A stretch of DNA of 64,000 nt from Gadus chalcogrammus (taxonomy: Eukaryota; Chordata; Actinopteri; Gadiformes; Gadidae): the NCBI RefSeq assembly GCF_026213295.1, contig NC_079425.1:11735694-11799693 (forward strand). The letters are read 5' to 3'. A program made the translations under genes and the position numbers. The notes under the pieces are model-generated. The model was not told the DNA's origin, made no database searches, and saw nothing but the letters and a program-made list of their open reading frames with translations. Below, piece after piece: positions 26,101 to 41,934 of the stretch (position 1 is its first letter; every line of letters begins with the position of its first letter).

Positions 26101-26154
26101 CCATGCACACGCACACACACACACACACGCACGCACGCATGCACACACACACAC
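26101..26154. repeat. Imperfect (AC)n tract
   Basis: AC units mixed with ACGCACGC and CATGCAC. Confidence 0.9.
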
Positions 26155-28345
26155 TGATTGGTGATATAACTCCTCTGAGATCCAAGATGCTACATAATTT
26201 ACATCCTGATGATGTTTTCTTAATGTAACTGGTAATGATAGGCTGTCAGCAATATATAAAATATGAAATATAAATGACTTGAATGGACAAGCAATGTGAA
26301 CATGATCCAAGTGGGGATATGCAACACCGCTGTGTACCACCACGATTTCATTTGCCTTGTCTATTGATGAAAGTGTGTTTATGCTGTGGATCATTTGAGC
26401 GTGATTATGAGATTAATTGAGAAAAGTGATTAGTCTAGCCGATGATAAATTATGTGAAAAGATAGAGAAAGGCAGAGATAATGCCAAATGCTAGTCCATA
26501 AACAAACATGTTGGTCTAGACCAACATGCAATCATGTTATTCGTACATCCAACCCAGCCTGACTAGCTGTTGGAATAGCAACAGCCACATATAGCATTGG
26601 AACACAATGAAATCTGCCAGACAGGGGAAAAATATCTCTGTCAACAAACTTGGGTTTCATTCCTGATCCTGTGTGCGCTTGGTATGTGTGTGTGTGTCTG
26701 TTTGCCCAGGATGCGCAGCTAAAGAGAAGTTCCATATTTGTTGAATGCACTGAAGCTGATTAGTAAAATAAATTATAAAAGCTGCTTTTGATAATCCTCA
26801 GATTAGTCAAATAAAATGAGGATTGTCTTCCCACTCACACATCGACAAACGTTGGGCTTTGGATCCGTCATAAAGGCAGAGCTGGTATCAATCCCCCCTA
26901 CGCTACATACATACAACCCCCTCCATACAGCTTGAGACAGAGATAGGACTGACTGGGAGACTAGTTGGGCTGCCAGACCAGTGTTCCCAGTGTGAGATGA
27001 TCCTGTGCGTTGTGGTTCATGGGCTGGCCAGTACGTCTCTGTGCTGGGCTGCAGCCTGCAGCTTAACCCACTGGCCCAGTTTTGAAAAGCATGATTCGGT
27101 TTTGTTCTCTCTTTTCTTTTCTCTTCAGAAACTTGTGAGGATTTATGAGTTAAGTTACTTCCTATTGTGAAAGAGAGAATGAATAGAATACAGAGGGATA
27201 GAGAGAGCTGGATTCAGACAGAGGAGAGAGTTGAAAAGTGAATGTAATGTAATATAAAGAAGTGCTCATGGATGAAGGATGATGGTAATAACAATGAGCT
27301 TTGATTGATATATATATATACCGCGTAATACGAATACTTCTGAAACATCCATCTATTAAATCACCTTAATTATGCATTTGTTCCATTGGTTATAAAGTCA
27401 TATTAATTGTATTAGTTTTGTTCCTTTGTGGTTAGATAATGTGTTTTTCCCAAGTATAGTGTTTGCATAGTTACTGAATTGAAACAATATTTAATCAATA
27501 AGAACCAAAGATTATTAGACAATTTTTAAAGCATAAACTGAAAACACAACACAGTTATCCAGTCTTGTGCATTGGCATGGATGACACAGATAAAAGGGTG
27601 AATAGCAGAGCAAAGCAGCAAATACATTGATCAACGTCTGTTTGACCTTGAAGGAATTTCTCAAACAAATGCCAAGGAAACAATTTCAGTTGCTAAATAG
27701 TCAGTGGGAGAATGGGGAAGGCTGATTCAGTTGCAAGCATCTCAAAAAGACCGTTTTGCATTCCACCTCTCACACACTGACAAAAGGTTGCGTAGCATCT
27801 GCACTGGACTGGCAGTCGAAAAAAAGCAGCAACAGCCTGTGGGACAGAAGACTCCCAGGGTGGTGAAAAAACAAGCACTAACCATGTAATGAGTGAATGT
27901 ATACGGTAGCTTTATACCAGAGGGGGCCTTTCACACGGACAATGTGGAGGAGTGCAGGGATGCATACAGTGTTGGACGCCAGCTTCTTCTCTCTGCAACC
28001 TCATAAAAAGACCAAAGAGTGCATCTTTTAATGTATTCTTTTAAGGAAGAAATGCTATTCAGTGGGGCGTGAATTGAGCTCTTTTCATCAGAGTCCATCT
28101 CACGAGAGTGTGAAATGAGTTGAAAATAAGATGAATTAAAGAGGCAGTCTTGCCAGGAAGTCTGGCTGAATACCTGCAGGAGGTTTGCGGAGGTGACTCA
28201 AACAAACCATCTCTTGAAGGGAGTCAAGGGTGAATACAACGCTGGGTAACAACCAGGCTGACAGGCCTTTTCTCCCTGTCGGCGGGGAGGCATGTTGGGG
28301 CTACTGCTGTCATGCAGCCCCTCTCTGCCCTGCTCCCCCTTTGGG
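26155..28345. other. Anonymous sequence with one perfect 22-bp palindrome
   Basis: No gene is recognised. A perfect palindrome centred on TCTAGA with TGTTGG arms lies at 26,507-26,528. A short TATATATATA run lies at 27,309-27,320. Confidence 0.5.
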
Positions 28346-28348
28346 CTG

Positions 28349-28711
28349 CATATGCACACACACATGCACACAAGTACACAAGCGCGCACACACACACACA
28401 CACACACACACTCACAAACACATACACATGCAAACAAAAATGCACACACAGACATACTCATGCGCACACACACCTACACAGACAAGCACACGCACACACA
28501 AACACATACAGTACGCACACACATACGCACACACACAGATACGCACATACACATATAAAGATGCAGGCATGCACACACACACAGACATTACTAGACATGC
28601 ACACATCAACACACATCCCTTAACTAACACAGTCATGCTCACATAAACTTGCGCACACACTCAAACACAGAGCAACACAGACAAACTTCAATAGTCACTT
28701 GAATATGCATA

Positions 28712-28791
<80 letters not shown>
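28349..28791. repeat. CA-rich compound repeat and (AC)n array
   Basis: A diffuse ACAC-rich segment (28,349-28,610) with many ATACAC, GCACAC and ACGCAC variants is followed by a purer array of about 39 units at 28,713-28,791. Frames of up to 138 codons here are translations of the repeat. Confidence 0.93.
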
Positions 28792-28794
<3 letters not shown>

Positions 28795-30997
28795 TCTAAC
28801 TTCAACAACTGGTGCATGTGATCGATGTCCTTGTGGGACACGGGAACATGCCACATACACACATAAGCAATAAATAAAACAAAAACGAATAAGCACGTTT
28901 CTTTTAGCTCAATCATTTACAAACAGAAAAAATTACGCAATTAATATATGCTATGGCTGTGACATGATAAACTAAACGGCAGCCCTGTAATTCTCCTGGT
29001 AGCAGGGAGTTGTTCCATATGAAGGAGTCTGCCTGCTGCATATTTATCAAAGTGACAGCAGGCGTCAGGGAGACAGGTTCTCCAACACAACCACTTACTC
29101 ACTAATGGCCTACACAGACACGGATCATTATTCCCTTATAGCCCGCCACTGCAGAGCACCACCATCGCTCCGCTATCGTACCACCATCGCACCACCATCG
29201 CTCCACCAGCTGGGAAGCACTGGATAGAAAAGGGGTTCGGGGCTGATGTGATCTTTTGCGTGTTCTCTAAGAATAACAGTTTTGTCGGCACACCTCGATG
29301 GTCCTGTGATGCGACTTGATCAATGCTTTCTGAGTACTACATCGGGAATTAATGCACAACTGCAATGGCCAAACTCTAGACTCGCAGTGTGTCACATAAT
29401 AACTGCTGTTTTGTTTTGAAGTACGAGTATCAAGTATTCATGTGTAGCTCTATGTTTGCATATAATTCATTTTGATATGAAAAATAATGATTGGCCTTTT
29501 TTGGTTGCTTTAATGGGTTTTGCCCTCGCTGGGTAGGCGAGGAGAGCATTCCCAGCGAGGGAAAAGTGAAAAGTTGACAATTTCACAAGCAAAATGCAGA
29601 GTTTGTAAAATGACATGGTGCTTGTAGTTGGTGCATATAACTGCAGTGATGTTAACATAAATGCGTCACCCAGATGTATCATCCGTTGTCATCCATGCGA
29701 GGGACAAAGTGTGACCGAGTGAAACTACTCTCTTTCAAAAAAAATGTACCCCATAACTCAATCAATCTCAATGTCAAGTTTCTTTGGCCCCTAGGTCCTC
29801 TGTTGGTTGCACCACTTAGGGGCTACCACCCCATGTAGATAATTGTTGTCTTTTGAAAATCTTTTCCGTCTGCCTTACTGCCTTAATATATATTTACACA
29901 TATATAGAATTAACCTTGGAATGGAGATATAGATATCCAATGGACAACACAAAATATTAAGAACTGTGGCACACAGAGTCTTCAGGCATCATCAAACAAA
30001 AAATAACACAACATAAATGAGTTATAACAACATGCAAGCTACATGGTTTCAGCAAAAGCAGTGGCCATAGAAACCACCATGGCGACGATAGAAAACAATC
30101 GAAACGTCGTAAGGACTCACTGAACTTAGATTATTAAAAAAAGCATATCTTGCTCGAAATGTTACCAAATACATATAAAAATGCCCAAATAATCGTAAAA
30201 TACTGGATTTTCCACTGAGAAAAAGAGGAATTCTATCCATTCCGATTTCACAGACAGAACCTTGGCAGTCACGTGATGCATAGCTGGTTTCCATCCCCAG
30301 TCGATAGGGACACTGTGGCAGCAAATATGGGTGATTTTGGGTCATATTGACGCATCACATTCATATTGGTCATATTGACGAATTTTGTCATGCCGACTGC
30401 TAACCAGTTTGTGAATGTTCTACACTGCTCAAAACTCAATTGCATTATTTTTATGACGTTGTGCCCTTTCCGAGGCACTTTGGCGTCATGAGTAAGGTAC
30501 GAGTTGTGTGTGGATGTGGGGACTTCTGTCTGGGCAGTGGTTTATGCTTTTTGCCATGTATTAGAGAGGCTTAAGCCTCTTGGAATCCTAGAGTAGGCCT
30601 AAAATGCCACAGTATATGGGGCATGTCATATAAGACTCGCTCTTTATAGCACATACACAACTCAACAAACACAATATTATCACAAACTTGCCGTGAGTCA
30701 TAATAACACAACATCCTCCTTCATATAACTTTTAGCACAAAACATATTATATTTTGTCTCATAGTGTTAGAATTCAAGCTGAAACAGGGGGTTCAGATAC
30801 ACTTTAAGGAACTCCAATGTGCTCCATTTTGTCTCTCTAATGGTAAATGAAGATTCACCCCAGGTCACACTATTACAGTTCATTCTAAAGTACCCACTCA
30901 CAAACACAAACACGCATCACTACGCATAGATACACACTAAAAGACACTCACATACACGTCCCTGCAAACAGATACACACACACATGCACCTACGCAA

Positions 30998-31010
<13 letters not shown>
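28795..31010. other. Anonymous sequence
   Basis: No gene recognised. Minor items are an ACCACCATCGCTCC/ACC tandem at about 29,157-29,208, a repeated CATATTGACG word at 30,343-30,382, and a CA-rich lead-in from 30,898. Confidence 0.45.

Positions 31011-31034
<24 letters not shown>
31011..31034. repeat. (AC)n microsatellite
   Basis: About 12 units at the end of a longer CA-rich region. Confidence 0.9.
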
Positions 31035-31035
<1 letters not shown>

Positions 31036-31402
31036 CATCACACAAATGCATCTGTGTAGTACACAATGTTTGCACAATGATAACCATTAAGACACGGTTA
31101 ATGGGTGAAATACTCTAATATGCTTTCTAACGCGTTGGCTTTTAATTAAATTCAAGTGCTTTCACGTTATTAGTCCGAAGTGAATATTGCTGCTTTATCC
31201 ATTAGGGGGGTTTCTATAGACGTTTCTCAATTGTAATGGAGAACACTTACTTACTTAAAGAGCATTGCTTTGTGTTTCTGGTGAGTATGAGAGCGGCTGG
31301 ATGGTTATTTTGTCAAGGGAAGGGTGAATGGTTGTAAAGGTGTGGATGATGAATTCAGCATTTCATGTGATGGGTTCAGAGCAACCGAATGACATGTCAT
31401 AT

Positions 31403-31532
<130 letters not shown>

Positions 31533-31534
31533 CG

Positions 31535-32045
31535 TCTTGGTGTGCTGGACTACCTTTGTAGAGAACGTGTGATTTTGCAGCACAAGTGTGAATGGCTAAC
31601 ACAGCTGAGGTGAGAGCCAACCCTGAGGGAGAGAGTGTGTTTCGGTTTGGAGTGAGGAAATAGATTACAGCGGTGTGTGCGTTTGTGTTTTGTGTGTGGG
31701 TGTGTGTGTGTGTGTGGGGGAGAGAGTATGTGCCTCGTTGTGTGTGTTTTATGAGGCTGAATGACAGGATTTTTTTTGTGATACAGGCTGACAGGATGAG
31801 GGTTTGACCTTTGTGGATGAGGACAGAAAGTTTCTTGTGAAAAAAAGTGTGATTTTGAGTGGGAAAGCTCCTTGGAAAGAAGTAAGGAAATGAATCAAGT
31901 CTTCAAAGCAGGCAGAGAGAATGCTCTCTTCATCCTTGACAGGATTCAGGATTTCCAGTCAATTATAAGCCATGATAATAATAAAGAAATATGTGAGTTG
32001 CCTCGCTGCCCAGGTTTCGACCCTGGTCTACTACTCAGTCTTCTT
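31535..32045. other. Anonymous sequence
   Basis: No gene recognised. A tRNA-like word (AGGGTCGAAACCTGG on the minus strand, 32,011-32,025) lies just beside the LINE tail and may be a SINE scrap. Confidence 0.4.
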
Positions 32046-32048
32046 AGC

Positions 32049-32327
32049 ATAGAATAGAATAGAATAGAATAGAATATAAACTTTAATTGCCACACACAAC
32101 AATGTTGGTGGTATTTTTTGTAGCTCAGTCCGGTGGGGGGGGGGATTAATAGCGAGAGAGGATAAATAAGTAGAGTTGCAAATCTTCTGGAGTTGAGCAG
32201 TCTAATTGCTGTAGGGTAGAAGCTGTTGTTGAAGTGCGTCGTTCCAGTCTTCAGAGAGCGTCTTTCAGAGGGCAAAAGTTGGAAGAGATCATGGCTCGGA
32301 TGTGGGTGTCCCTGATGATCTTGATTG
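32049..32327 (-). pseudogene. LINE reverse-transcriptase C-terminus plus 3' end
   Basis: On the minus strand, 32,327-32,189 encodes NQDHQGHPHPSHDLFQLLPS, then ERRSLKTGTTHFNNSF, then YPTAIRLLN. This is recognisable as the extreme C-terminal region of fish L2/CR1/Rex-type LINE ORF2 proteins, where HxLFQLLPSGRR and FPxAIRLLN are usual. The GRRYRS segment is shortened to ERRS. A short 3' untranslated stretch follows and ends in five AGAAT units (32,051-32,075, plus-strand reading), a typical LINE 3' tail. The rest of the reverse transcriptase is absent, so this is a 5'-truncated dead copy. Confidence 0.75.
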
Positions 32328-32329
32328 TT

Positions 32330-32885
32330 TGGTTCAAGCTGCGTTTGGGCCATAGAGCCAGCACAGCACTTGTCTGGGGCTAATTCTTCTCTTTCAATTA
32401 AAAAAAAAATCTTTGTTAGAAGTTTGCAGTGTGTTAATTCTCACAGCATTTGCAGCACACCCATGGCCAGATTGGTCAGTGTTATCTCTCTCTGTCTGTC
32501 TTGCTATTTTTGTAGAAATAATCTTTTTCTATGTTGTATGCAGAATCGAGTATATATTATAGTATATTTTTTGTTCATGTATCTCATACAGGTAACATTT
32601 ATTTGAGAAATGTATGATTAAAAGTTGGTCTTAAATGTCTTTCTACATGCACTTTGGCAAAAAAAAACGAAAAACCTTGGATGCAGTCTGCTGGGAAGAG
32701 AGAGGGAGAGAGAGAAAGATAATAGATACGTCTCTGTGGCCAACGAGCCTCGGTGGGGAACAATGGAGAGAACGACCTCTGTGAGCAAGGGAGGAGTAGA
32801 CAGAGGACAAGGGGAGGGGAGAGAGGAAAGAAGAGATTCAAAAAGAATGGATGTTAAAGTTGTGCAGAAAGCTGACTTGGTGTTG
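32330..32885. other. Anonymous sequence
   Basis: No gene recognised; 32,695-32,850 is purine-rich. Confidence 0.45.
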
Positions 32886-33975
<1,090 letters not shown>

Positions 33976-34268
33976 CCTCCCCCTCCCTCTCCCATCTCAG
34001 CGTCTACACAGGGGCTGTGTGCAAAGAAAGTGAAAGATTGAAAGACATAGAGATAAGACAGAAATAGACGGACCCACCAGAGAGACACAGGTAAGGAACA
34101 GCGTGGCTGGCTGTCCTTGTGAACCGGCCAAGGATCGGGAGGGCAGGCAGCGTCTCCAGTGACGACAGACAGGGAGGGGCGCAGTGCCAGACACACGCGC
34201 TGCCACTGCCTTCCCTTTCCCTATTGATCATCTGTCCTCTATCTCCCCTGACAGAAGTGCCCGCACAA

Positions 34269-34390
34269 GCATGCACATACACATTTGCGTTAACACACAC
34301 ACATACACACACACGCGTACATGCACACACACACACGTAACACACACACACACAGACACACGCACACGCACACGCACGTCACACCTCACA
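34269..34390. repeat. CA-rich compound repeat
   Basis: ACAC runs mixed with ACGCGTAC, ACACGTAAC and CGCACACG words; imperfect, with no single unit. Confidence 0.85.
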
Positions 34391-34859
34391 CAAGACCAAA
34401 ATTAACAATCGCTCATCTGGCCCCATTGATGGCTTTCCCTGGTCTTCCGTTGCTGTGGCAACCTGACCTTATTGTCTCCCTCATTGTGATGACCTGGATG
34501 GACTACGGATGTGGCAATTTATGCCAGCGGAACCCTTTGCCGGGAGGTTAATGAAAACAAACACACAGACGCCAGTGGTGATGAAATGCACACACACACA
34601 CACACACACACAGACACACTCGAGCACACAAGTACACAAAGGACACTGCCTATCTGTTGACAAATCTTAATTGGAGCTGCTATTCCTATCCACATGGACC
34701 CTCCTCACTGCTTCCACCACCCTCCTCGTCCCCCTATCTCTCTTATAGACCTCCTGTCCATGGCCTTTCCTCTAAGCGTTTGCGCTTTGAGACAACCTTT
34801 CGCTGAGTCAATCTGCTGGGGATCTGGAGTTCTATTCAAACATGACATAACTTGCAACG

Positions 34860-35000
34860 CCCTCTTCCCTCCTCCCCCTCCTCCTCCTCCTCCTCCTCAT
34901 CCATTCCCCTGATGCCCATCCTCCTCCTCCTCCTCCCTCTACTTCTCCGACACCTCCTGCTCCTCCTCATCCTTCTCTATCTCTCTCTCTCTCCCTCTCA
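34860..35000. repeat. (TCC)n-rich polypyrimidine tract
   Basis: CTCCTCCTCC units with variants, about 140 bp of almost pure pyrimidine on the plus strand, ending in a CT run. The 34,390-34,860 stretch before it has no recognisable gene, only a short (AC)n at 34,589-34,612. Confidence 0.9.
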
Positions 35001-35028
35001 GCGTCCCACCTCGGTGCGCCCGCCCTTA

Positions 35029-35496
35029 AGGCTGGTTTATACTACTCCGTAAAGTGCTGTACGTAGACCAGGAGAGCCCTCTCCATCGTCGGAGACCCAG
35101 TCGGAGACCCAGTCGGAGACCCTCTCCATAGATCTACGTGCGCATAAAACATTTTTTAACTATCCGTCGAGGCAACGGAGACAGACGGAGATGGCAAGGG
35201 CTGTGATTGGTCCTCTAAAAAAAATCGTTTTTCAGATTCACTTTTCCAGGTTTGACTTATTTTCTTTGCACCTTTTTTACTTTGCACATTAAGGACCAAT
35301 AAGACACCAAATAAGATTTGAAAAGCTTTGGTAGTTTATTTACAACACTATTTACATGGTTAGTATTCAGTTCAATCGGGCGGCGAATTGCATGACATAT
35401 CCGACGTCCCGCCGGAGAAATTTGAGGTTTCGAGGGGTCTCCGTAGTTACGGAGTCTGATTACGGATCACGGAGTCGGAGTAGTATACTTCGGCCT
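35029..35496. mobile_element. 468-bp Harbinger-type MITE
   Basis: The left end reads AGGCTGGTTTATACTACTCC and the right end is CGGAGTAGTATACTTCGGCCT, an imperfect inverted repeat of about 21 bp (the right end is listed in 5'-3' plus-strand order). TTA flanks both sides (35,026-35,028 and 35,497-35,499), as in PIF/Harbinger insertions, and GGCTGGTTTATACT is a familiar opening of fish Harbinger MITEs. A tandem GTCGGAGACCCA unit is repeated at 35,089-35,120. No coding content. Confidence 0.85.
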
Positions 35497-35499
35497 TTA

Positions 35500-37915
35500 G
35501 GCTCCGTCTATGCTTTGTTCTCTTCCCTCGTTGGGTGCGTGGGCCGGTCAGGGTTGGGATCCCCTAGTGGCGTGGTGTGGTCAGGCCGGGTGCTTTGACC
35601 AGAGAGGAAGCCAAGAAAGGTCAAACATCGGCAAGTTGTTAGAGCTCATCTCGGGCCGTGTCTCGAAGTGTTGCCCGAGTTAATTCACAAACACCCCCAC
35701 ACACACTCACGCATACATGCCCAAACACACACACAGACGCATGCACGTACACACACATAGACCCTTGCACCCTTGCAAACATGTGCGTGACCGCACACAC
35801 ATACACGCATACACACACAAACAATAACAATAAGCAACATTACTGCTGTTTACTGCACGCATAAGAATTATTTGTGACTGAGGTCGCCCCGTGCAGTGAT
35901 CAGACTGCATGCAAGTTCAGCCAACAGTAGGAGCAGGTGATTCTCCAGTGTTGTTGAGCACATTCAAATAGCTGGCACATTTGTTCCATTCCCATGCTGA
36001 GCAGATTCAGAGGCTGAAAAGCCCCAACAAAACACAACACCATCTAACCTAGCATGACACATACAAAAACAGCTGATACATGCATAAGTGAAAATTATTA
36101 TTTTTTTGTGTAAATAAGTGCTGACTTCCAAAGTGAATTTCAACCGTAGGAGGGTTTGAGGTGCGTATGAAATGGTTAGAGGAACAGGGAGAAGATTGGA
36201 GAGAAATTGAAAAAGAGAAGAGAGGAGGAGAGTTGAGACGAGAAGAAGATAGAAGGGTTTAGAAGAAAAGAGGAGAGTGAGGAGTCAAGTGTAAATAAGG
36301 ATATTGGAAGCGCCGTAGGAAATGAGGAGAGGGTTGAGAGGGCTAATTTAGGAGTGCTGGCCCAGGTAAAGCCATAATTTCCTGTCCCAGGTATTTTCGC
36401 ATGTGTTCTCTGTGGGAGCTTGTGTGTTCTGTGTGTGTCTGTCTGTTCTGTTTCTTCTGTGTGTATGTGTGTGCATTTGTGTGTGTGTGACCAGGGCGCC
36501 TGCAGTGTGGCATCCTGAAACACAGCTGCTCACCCTCGGAGAAGAACAGGTCGGTTTGGTAATAAACACCCCTGACAGCGGGACCAACCTACACATTGCC
36601 TTGTAGCAGAGTTTAGGGAGTGGTTTGTTAAAGCCCCATTGAGCTAAATTGTCTCTCCCCCACTAGCGTTCTTGCAATGATGTTCGGAAACTTATGCAAT
36701 GAATGCTACCTAAAACTTGTTTTGCAAAAACTCACTGTGGCTCTCAATTGTGTGCAGGTTGACCAAAGTCTTGGGGGACTACCTTTTAGCAACGCACGCA
36801 AAAACGGACAACCCGTCTTGTGGTGTAATTGGCTGGCATTTGTAGGGGACGATGTAATTTACACCTCCTCTGCATATTGTGTAGTTTGTCGAGGGGGAAA
36901 ATAAAGCAAATTAAACAAAATGAACAGTGAACTTGTGTTGCCATCACATTAGCACAGTGTGTTAGTAGGCAAGCTACTTTCTACTTAAAACTAGCTAGGA
37001 AGGTCCAACGAGTGCCAAGGGGCCTTGTGTTATGGTTGTCCTAAATGGACTAGACGTGCTGGCCTTTCGGGTAGACATTCAGCAATCGCCAGGAGTCGCC
37101 CGGGAAACAGAAAGTAATCACAGCTGGGGGTCCGCAAGGAATAATAATGAAGTGAAAGTGACCATTTGAACCTCGGTGGACAACGAGAGTATGCCTGTGG
37201 ACAGCACATTAAAGGTTACCGTCAACTGGATACCATAATAGTTGGCTCGCTGTGCTTTTCTTTGGTGTGATTGTGGGACATTACTGTGCAGGGGATAACT
37301 TACATCATAGTGATTTTACCGGTGTCTCAATTAGTCTATTACGTATGTAAATTAAGCATATGTTTCGCCACTAGCTATGGGTTTTAATATGCTGTAATAC
37401 TGAAGCGCTGATGTATTGGCTTCATAAAAGGATTATTACGTTTAGCTACAGACGGAGTGTGCTAATCGTACCACAATGTTTTACAACATCTGGAGGAGAG
37501 TATTAAATAATATCCCCGTGCCACAGTTTGCTTTTACCTCCCATAAATATTAAAGCAGGTATGTTCACGTTATGAAATAGTGATGATGGAGTGAGCCTAG
37601 TTCAATATAGCCGGTATCATAATGAGTCAGGTGCATTCCAGAAACAATGTGGGAACACCAATAGACAGTGGCCTGTGGTGAAAATGACACGAAAGAAGAT
37701 AAAGTCAATGTACCAAGTTTTGTCACTCGAGTGATGAGGAAATAACAATGGTTATTTCCTCTTTGGTAATCATGCATTGGTAATATAATGAAGATGGTTT
37801 TTATTATTTCAGTGAGTCATCAGTTGCATTAAGTCTGTTGAAACTATGGATTAATATAATCAATTCCAAGCCTTGCGCTTGTAATTTAAGTATACAGATG
37901 AAGACACATGCATGC
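35500..37915. other. Anonymous sequence
   Basis: No gene recognised. Holds a diffuse CA-rich patch (35,690-35,822), a nearly pure purine tract (about 36,180-36,290) and AT-rich unique-looking sequence. Confidence 0.45.
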
Positions 37916-37974
37916 TCACACACACATGCACACACGCACGCACGCACGCACACACGCACACACACACACACACA
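37916..37974. repeat. Imperfect (AC)n tract
   Basis: CACACATGCACACACGCACG variants, then a pure AC run. Confidence 0.9.
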
Positions 37975-40825
37975 GTGTGCGACAGAAAAACACAAACTGA
38001 TGACACCTCAGATAACTAACTTATGTATTGGGGCGGACGAGAGGGAGGTTAATGAGGAGGCGGGGGAGGAAGCAGCCAGACACAGGGTGAAGGTGGGAGT
38101 CTAAACACAGCCAGGTCTGCATGGTGGAGTACTGCTCCTCCAAAGAAGTGCTGGGAGGCAGACGAGGGCGGGGTGAAGTGGAATAATTGTTAGAGATGGC
38201 CGGTATTCTCAACTCTCTCAGTTGCTCACTCACTTGAAAAGCCCGCCACAAACAGCTGAAGCACACTCATACAGGGAATCAGCTATGAGCAAAAACAACT
38301 GACCCAGACACACCTAAACATGTCAAACACCAAAATAAAAGTTTGAGATGACACACTCCCACGAGTACAGACTTTGTCACGGCCAGTACTGGTGAAGTAG
38401 CAGGGAAAAAATGGGATAGGATCCAAATACAGACGAGAACTCAGGAAACGTCCCAAAAAAGGTATTTATCAAAGAATCTCAGTTCCACAAAGAACGACAG
38501 AGATTGAATGCAGAGACAAGGACGATCAGGGGAATGCAGAGATTGCAGATGGGGGTAGCATGCATGCCCGTAGCCAGCTACGAAGTGAAGAGAGCTAAAA
38601 ATAAATTTGTAACAAAATACAAATGTAAAAATAACCTGCAGTTGAGAACTTTTCAGAGATCAGTGCATGCTTAATTTAGTTATACTTGTTACTTTGTGTC
38701 CGCCAAGCACAAACTGCGAGTGAGGGTGAAGTCTAAGGTGATCTGGTGGACAGGTGGAGAACGAAAACGAAATTTCATAAATACAGTCAGTCTATTGCAC
38801 ACTCTTCCCTTCTTTAAAGTCACTACAGTAGCATAGCCAGCAATTAGCTGTGTGTGAAAGTGGTTGGAGGTCAATGTGTGTTAGAAGGAGATAAACTCTG
38901 TAGTAATCCTCTACTAGCCAAGACCTGACTGTATAGGTCCCAAAAACACTTCACAGAGAACATCACTCAACCTTCAAAAACCTAAACACACACACACGCA
39001 CGCACGCACACACAAACACAAATAGATCCATGGACATAGTGATGGTGGGGTGTATGTAAATGCACAAACACGTGCACATATAAAGAAAACCACACAAACA
39101 CGCACAATGACGCAAATCCATCATGCAGTGTAGCACTCATGCCATTCATCAGCCCACTTAGCACAGCTAGCATGCTTTCCCTCCACAAAATGGCTGGCTC
39201 AAAATAGTAATCTGACTATGACAAGTTTTATGTTTTGATCTCACTGCTATCAACAACAATGCAGCAGTCCCTGGAATTGCATCAATCAAATATTCTCACT
39301 TGTTGTGACCTTCAAATATCAATCGGGAATCAATCTGCCCTCTGTGCAAACTATTATTAGTTTAAATAATTTGATTGATGTAGGGATGTGTGATGTGTCT
39401 AACGGTTTCTGGTGTTCTACTAGTGTTTGAACAAACAGTGTTTATGATTTCATATTATCATATTCATTCGTTTATTCCGTTTCAAAACTGCTGTTGGAGA
39501 ATCCTTAAATCTTTCATGAAGTTTCAAAGGAATATTCACAAATTCTATCTTGAGAGATAAATTACAGATGGAAACTGTTATGGAAGATATAACGGCTCCT
39601 GCTTTATATTGTAGCTATGTTGAGTTAGTGATTAGAAAATGAAGATTCAGCTAATCTTGCAAATGTTTGGTCAAGATAGGGGTTGGGCACAAATGGTCTT
39701 GTGCAGTGTTGGATTGTTTCATTGAGAATATTGACATGATGAAAAACCGTTGCACCGCCCTCGTCCTTCTTCACATTTAAAGAAAGAATCTGTAGATGAA
39801 AAAGAAAAGATTTCACTGGATTAGAAAGCAATTTCATTGTGCGTGTTTTTCTCCCTACTGTAGTTTGCTGTGAACATTCCCTTTCTTTAGTTTCACTCAT
39901 TTATTTGTTCTTTGTTCGATTTTTCAGCAAAAATAATGATAAATTCCCCAGCAGTTCCCCAAGATCTTTCCATTTCACTTTTGTATGTGGAGATAAAAGA
40001 GTGTTGTTGTGCAATATTACCAGAGACTAGTAACGAGTTAGTCATCAACATCCCTTCCTTGATAGCCCCCAGTCTCAAACATACACCCCCTCCTCCGCCT
40101 CCATTCGGTCTCCTTTCACTCATTTACTTCCTTGTTTGCCTCATTTCCCCCACATTTCTTGTCCCATTCCATGTCTCTATAATCTCTGCACTCTGGGAAC
40201 TGAGACATACAAACATGGCCAAACAGACCGGCAACACTATTCTTATCAGTTTCAGGCAATCCTCTGAATGTACAAATTGGTCCTGTCATTAAAGGCCCGT
40301 TGTTTTGTCTTAAAATGGAAGGAGGAGGAAATCAAGTTAAAAGAAACCAATTAACATTGTTTTTGGTTGTTTGTTTTAGAAAGACAGAAAAAGTCGATTG
40401 TTGCGTTCAATAGTGCTTGTGCTCAGAAAGTCTGTTGTTGTGTCCTGCTCTTAGTGCAAGAGTTAGTGTTTTTAACTTTTATATGCAGCCCTGGCAAAGA
40501 ACAAAGATTTCTTTATTAAAGTATTCCCATTAACTGAAAATGCTGTAGTCAACCCCTTTCTGGGGTCCGTGTATAACACATACGACAAAAACAACATTGA
40601 AGGAATGCATAAGCAAATGCAATGACATGCAATAATAGAGTTCAATATAGGCAGATAGACACAACCAAACATAAAAATATATATGGGTATGTTTACAGTA
40701 TTTTTGCATCACATACCATAGGAGTATGCCATTGTTAGAAAGGTTCATAGGGTTTATATTAGAGTAAAGGTTCACCTCATCTTACTCATCATTTGATGAG
40801 CTTTCCAATGGTAACATAATTGTAG
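37975..40825. other. Anonymous sequence
   Basis: No gene recognised. A stretch at about 38,376-38,545 has LTR/transposon-like wording (GTCACGGCCAGTACTGG, then GGTATTTATCAAAGAATC), but no partner end was found. Short CA-rich patch at 38,985-39,020. Confidence 0.4.
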
Positions 40826-41000
40826 CCTGGTCCTACCAGACTCTCATACTTCATTTCATTTGCACAGAGAGTCTGGCCTCTCTCCATTGACAGACGTTAA
40901 CTCACTTGAAGGCAGGTGTCTGTTGGAGATTAAAACTATTGGTTTTGCAATTCTGGATCTTCCATAACCAATCGCTATCGTTTGACTACAACTCAAACTA
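40826..41000 (+). mobile_element. Dispersed DNA-element fragment, copy B
   Basis: Starts TAGCCTGGTCCTACCAGACT and matches 21,930-22,106 in inverted orientation. Shared words include TCATTTGCACAGAGAGTCTG, TTAACTCACTTGAAGGC and CCATAACCAATC. The other end of the element was not found. Confidence 0.65.
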
Positions 41001-41929
<929 letters not shown>

Positions 41930-41934
41930 AGCAC

